Of a DNA stretch of 6,450 nt, positions 4,926 through 6,450 are shown one piece after another (within the stretch, counting starts at the first letter, position 1; each line of letters opens with the position of its first letter). The stretch spans positions 1 through 6,450 of the forward strand of contig JAGLYE010000091.1 of assembly GCA_023132505.1 (NCBI GenBank), read 5' to 3'. The notes below the pieces were generated by a model. The model was given only the letters and a program-made list of their open reading frames with translations, did no database searches and was not told where the DNA came from. A program made the position numbers and the translations under genes. This DNA is from Bacteroidales bacterium. Lineage in GTDB: Bacteria; Bacteroidota; Bacteroidia; Bacteroidales; B18-G4.

Positions 4926-5804
4926 ATGCTTCCATTCTCACTTAGTTGCGAAATATCGGCTTTATTGTCGGAGAAAACCGGCAAAAAGCTTAGCATTAAT
5001 AAAACCGTTCCTCTTTCGGGAGGATCCATCAATGATGCATATCTCCTTGAGACCACGGCAGGGAAATTCTTTATGAAATATAACCGGGCTTCAATATATC
5101 CGGGGATGTTTGAGCAGGAGGCCAGGGGTCTTGCATTATTGCACAATGCCGGCGTGATCCGGATCCCGCAAGTTGTTGATCACGGAGATACCGGAACGCA
5201 CACATTTATCATCCTCGAATACCTTGATTCTGCAGGCAGGAAACATGATTTCTGGGAAGATTTCGGCAGGAACCTAGCTGCCCTCCACCGTCATACTGCC
5301 GATCAGTTTGGCCTCGACCATGATAACTATATTGGTTCCCTAAAGCAATACAATGATCAATATGTCCGATGGATTGATTTCTTCAGGGAACAGCGTTTAC
5401 AGGTGCAGATTGAACTGGCAATCGAGTCAGGTCTTTTGCCTTCGCAGATCAAACAGGCATTTGAGCAGCTTTTTAAGCGGCTGGAAGATATTTTTCCTGA
5501 GGAGCCGCCTTCACTGATACATGGGGACCTCTGGAGTGGCAATTACATGGTGGACGAAAAGGGTGAAGCCTGTATCATCGACCCTGCTGTATATTATGGT
5601 TTCCGGGAGATGGATATTGGCATGTCGCGTTTATTCGGGGTATTTGGTTCGGAATTCTATGATGCATACAACGAAGCCTGGCCCATGGAACCCGGCTGGC
5701 GTGAACGTGTTGAGATCTGTAATCTTTATCCCTTGATGGTACATGTCAACCTCTTTGGGACAGGATACCTTGGGTCGGTCGAGAGCATTCTCTCGAGGTT
5801 TTAG
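4926..5804 (+). CDS. Fructosamine/ketosamine-3-kinase family protein
   Basis: The 292-residue protein has a protein-kinase-like fold of the fructosamine kinase family, which phosphorylates sugar-derived amine adducts so that they break down, a deglycation repair. Landmarks are VPLSGGSINDAYLL (28-41, phosphate loop region), FFMKYN with the ATP-binding Lys51, EQEARGL (64-70), FIILEYLD (94-101), the catalytic loop SLIHGDLWSGNYMVD (196-210, Asp201 and Asn206), the metal-binding IIDPAVYYGFREMDIGMSRL (217-236, Asp219) and the C-terminal LYPLMVHVNLFGTGYLGSVESIL. The length matches bacterial members such as YniA. The frame is open upstream to 4767, but that would overlap the membrane protein gene and the terminator, so the ATG at 4926 is chosen. 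The TAG stop lies at the first word of the 7-nt repeat tract, yet the C-terminus looks complete. Confidence 0.92.
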   Translation: MLPFSLSCEISALLSEKTGKKLSINKTVPLSGGSINDAYLLETTAGKFFMKYNRASIYPGMFEQEARGLALLHNAGVIRIPQVVDHGDTGTHTFIILEYLDSAGRKHDFWEDFGRNLAALHRHTADQFGLDHDNYIGSLKQYNDQYVRWIDFFREQRLQVQIELAIESGLLPSQIKQAFEQLFKRLEDIFPEEPPSLIHGDLWSGNYMVDEKGEACIIDPAVYYGFREMDIGMSRLFGVFGSEFYDAYNEAWPMEPGWRERVEICNLYPLMVHVNLFGTGYLGSVESILSRF

Positions 5805-5910
5805 GTGTTAGGTTTGATACTCGATACTTGATACTTGATACTCGATACTTGATACTTGATACTCGATACTTGATACTCGATACTTGATACTTGATATTTT
5901 GTACTCCATA
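5799..5910. repeat. 7-nt tandem tract C, sixteen words after the kinase gene
   Basis: A constant 7-nt period holds for 112 nt. It opens with TTTTAGG and TGTTAGG, runs through twelve words of GATACTT or GATACTC type (5816-5899, the last one GATATTT) and fades into TTTTGTA and CTCCATA. The T/C choice at the last position is irregular. The first word contains the stop codon of the kinase gene. Confidence 0.92.
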
Positions 5911-5916
5911 TTCAAA

Positions 5917-5949
5917 CTGTGAATCTCTGTGCCTACTGTGCCTCTGTGG
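5917..5949. repeat. CTGTG-word low-complexity stretch
   Basis: CTGTG occurs four times, at 5917, 5927, 5936 and 5944, with spacings of 10, 9 and 8 nt. It follows tract C directly, so the two low-complexity stretches together fill most of the gap before glnS. Confidence 0.6.
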
Positions 5950-5974
5950 CAAGTGAAATTCAATTTCTTTTTCT

Positions 5975-5982
5975 TAATTTTG
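5975..5982 (+). promoter_or_regulatory. Probable glnS promoter, -7 element
   Basis: TAATTTTG matches the Bacteroidota -7 consensus TAnnTTTG and is identical to the box of the lipid operon promoter at 694-701. No TTTG lies at the right distance upstream, so only half of the promoter is supported. The leader would be about 20 nt. Confidence 0.5.
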
Positions 5983-6007
5983 CACGGCTATAATTACAGC
6001 ATACTAC

Positions 6008-6450
6008 ATGAATCATAACGAAGAAAACAAAGAAGTCACCAGGTCACTCAATTTCATCGAGTCAATTATAGAGGAGGATATCCGCAATAATAAGAACGAA
6101 AGCCGTGTGCATACACGTTTTCCCCCGGAGCCGAATGGTTACCTGCATATAGGGCATGCCAAGTCGATCTGCCTGAATTTCGGGCTGGCCAATAACTACA
6201 AAGGCCTTTGCAACCTGCGTTTCGACGATACCAACCCCACAAAAGAGGAAGAGGAATATGTTAACTCCATCATGGAGGACATAAAGTGGCTGGGTTTCGA
6301 CTGGGAAGACCGGCTTTATTATGCTTCCGACTACTTTGACCAGCTGTATGAATGGGCTGAAAAACTTATCATTGACGGAAAAGCCTATGTAGATGACCAG
6401 ACTGCCGAGGAGATCAGCGGGCAAAGGGGAACACCCACTCGCCCGGGAAT
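6008..6450 (+). CDS. glnS: Glutamine--tRNA ligase, N-terminal part (runs off the window)
   Basis: The 147 visible codons begin [20 protein letters not shown] and contain the class I signature [20 protein letters not shown] (38-57) with the HIGH motif (47-50), then [16 protein letters not shown] (70-85) and the WLGFDW segment (94-99). The [11 protein letters not shown] context and the DDTNP motif distinguish glutaminyl- from bacterial glutamyl-tRNA synthetase. The enzyme charges tRNA-Gln with glutamine in the cytoplasm. Only the front of the Rossmann catalytic domain is in view; the KMSKS loop and anticodon-binding barrels lie beyond the window. No Shine-Dalgarno is present. The frame is open to the right edge and ends in the TRPG region that precedes the rest of the catalytic domain. 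Confidence 0.96.
   Translation, partial: MNHNEENKEVTRSLNFIESIIEEDIRNNKNESRVHTRFPPEPNGYLHIGHAKSICLNFGLANNYKGLCNLRFDDTNPTKEEEEYVNSIMEDIKWLGFDWEDRLYYASDYFDQLYEWAEKLIIDGKAYVDDQTAEEISGQRGTPTRPG

Noticed and set aside
4366..5146. Minus-strand ORFs opposite the membrane protein and kinase genes
   Set aside because: The plus-strand reading frames have clear family features; the minus-strand products look like random composition.
5816..5899. CRISPR array
   Set aside because: The units are 7 nt, contiguous and lack unique spacers.
5746..5952. Minus-strand ORF with repeated YRVSSIK units
   Set aside because: It is just translation of the 7-nt tract: seven is not a multiple of three, so three words give a 7-residue repeat with no sign of selection.
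6062..6424. Minus-strand 120-codon ORF inside glnS
   Set aside because: It is a shadow of the GlnRS reading frame, which carries the HIGH motif.

Overview
The window looks like a chromosomal segment from a member of the Bacteroidota (Bacteroidia-like). The clues are a promoter matching the Bacteroidota consensus (TTTG, about 20 nt, TAnnTTTG) upstream of the lipid operon, mostly absent Shine-Dalgarno sequences, a cysteine-poor ribosomal protein L32 of the kind I associate with flavobacteria and relatives, and protein sequences that read as Bacteroidota versions of PlsX, FabH and glutaminyl-tRNA synthetase. Intergenic DNA is AT-rich and packed with repeats. No tRNA, rRNA, CRISPR array or transposase gene was seen.

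Layout. Positions 1-152 (minus) hold the N-terminus of a proline dehydrogenase. Positions 259-631 form a 373-bp unit bounded by 41-bp imperfect inverted repeats. It contains a 3'-truncated minus-strand gene of the S23/IVP four-helix bundle family. A promoter at 670-701 then starts an operon of DUF177/YceD, rpmF, plsX and fabH (729-3462), the classic cluster linking a 23S rRNA/L32-associated protein to the initiation of phospholipid and fatty acid synthesis. Positions 3463-3822 are non-coding and almost wholly repetitive: two degenerate 7-nt-period tracts, which are also direct repeats of each other, flank a mirrored pair of double-hairpin REP-like units. Next come an ECF sigma factor (3823-4398) and a small two-helix membrane protein (4412-4846), coupled by a strong Shine-Dalgarno and probably its anti-sigma partner, closed by a terminator. 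A fructosamine-kinase family gene (4926-5804) follows. Its stop codon lies at the edge of a 112-nt tract of sixteen 7-nt words. The window ends in the 5' part of glnS (6008 onward).

How the parts relate. The yceD-rpmF-plsX-fabH genes make L32 together with the acyl-phosphate and 3-ketoacyl-ACP enzymes that start lipid synthesis. The sigma factor and membrane protein form a probable envelope-signal regulon head. The sugar-amine kinase and GlnRS appear to be independent genes. The most unusual content is between genes. Drifting 7-nt repeats occur at several separate places, once as the terminal inverted repeats of an S23-type unit and once flanking a palindromic hairpin cluster, which suggests a shared but unexplained repeat-generating process.
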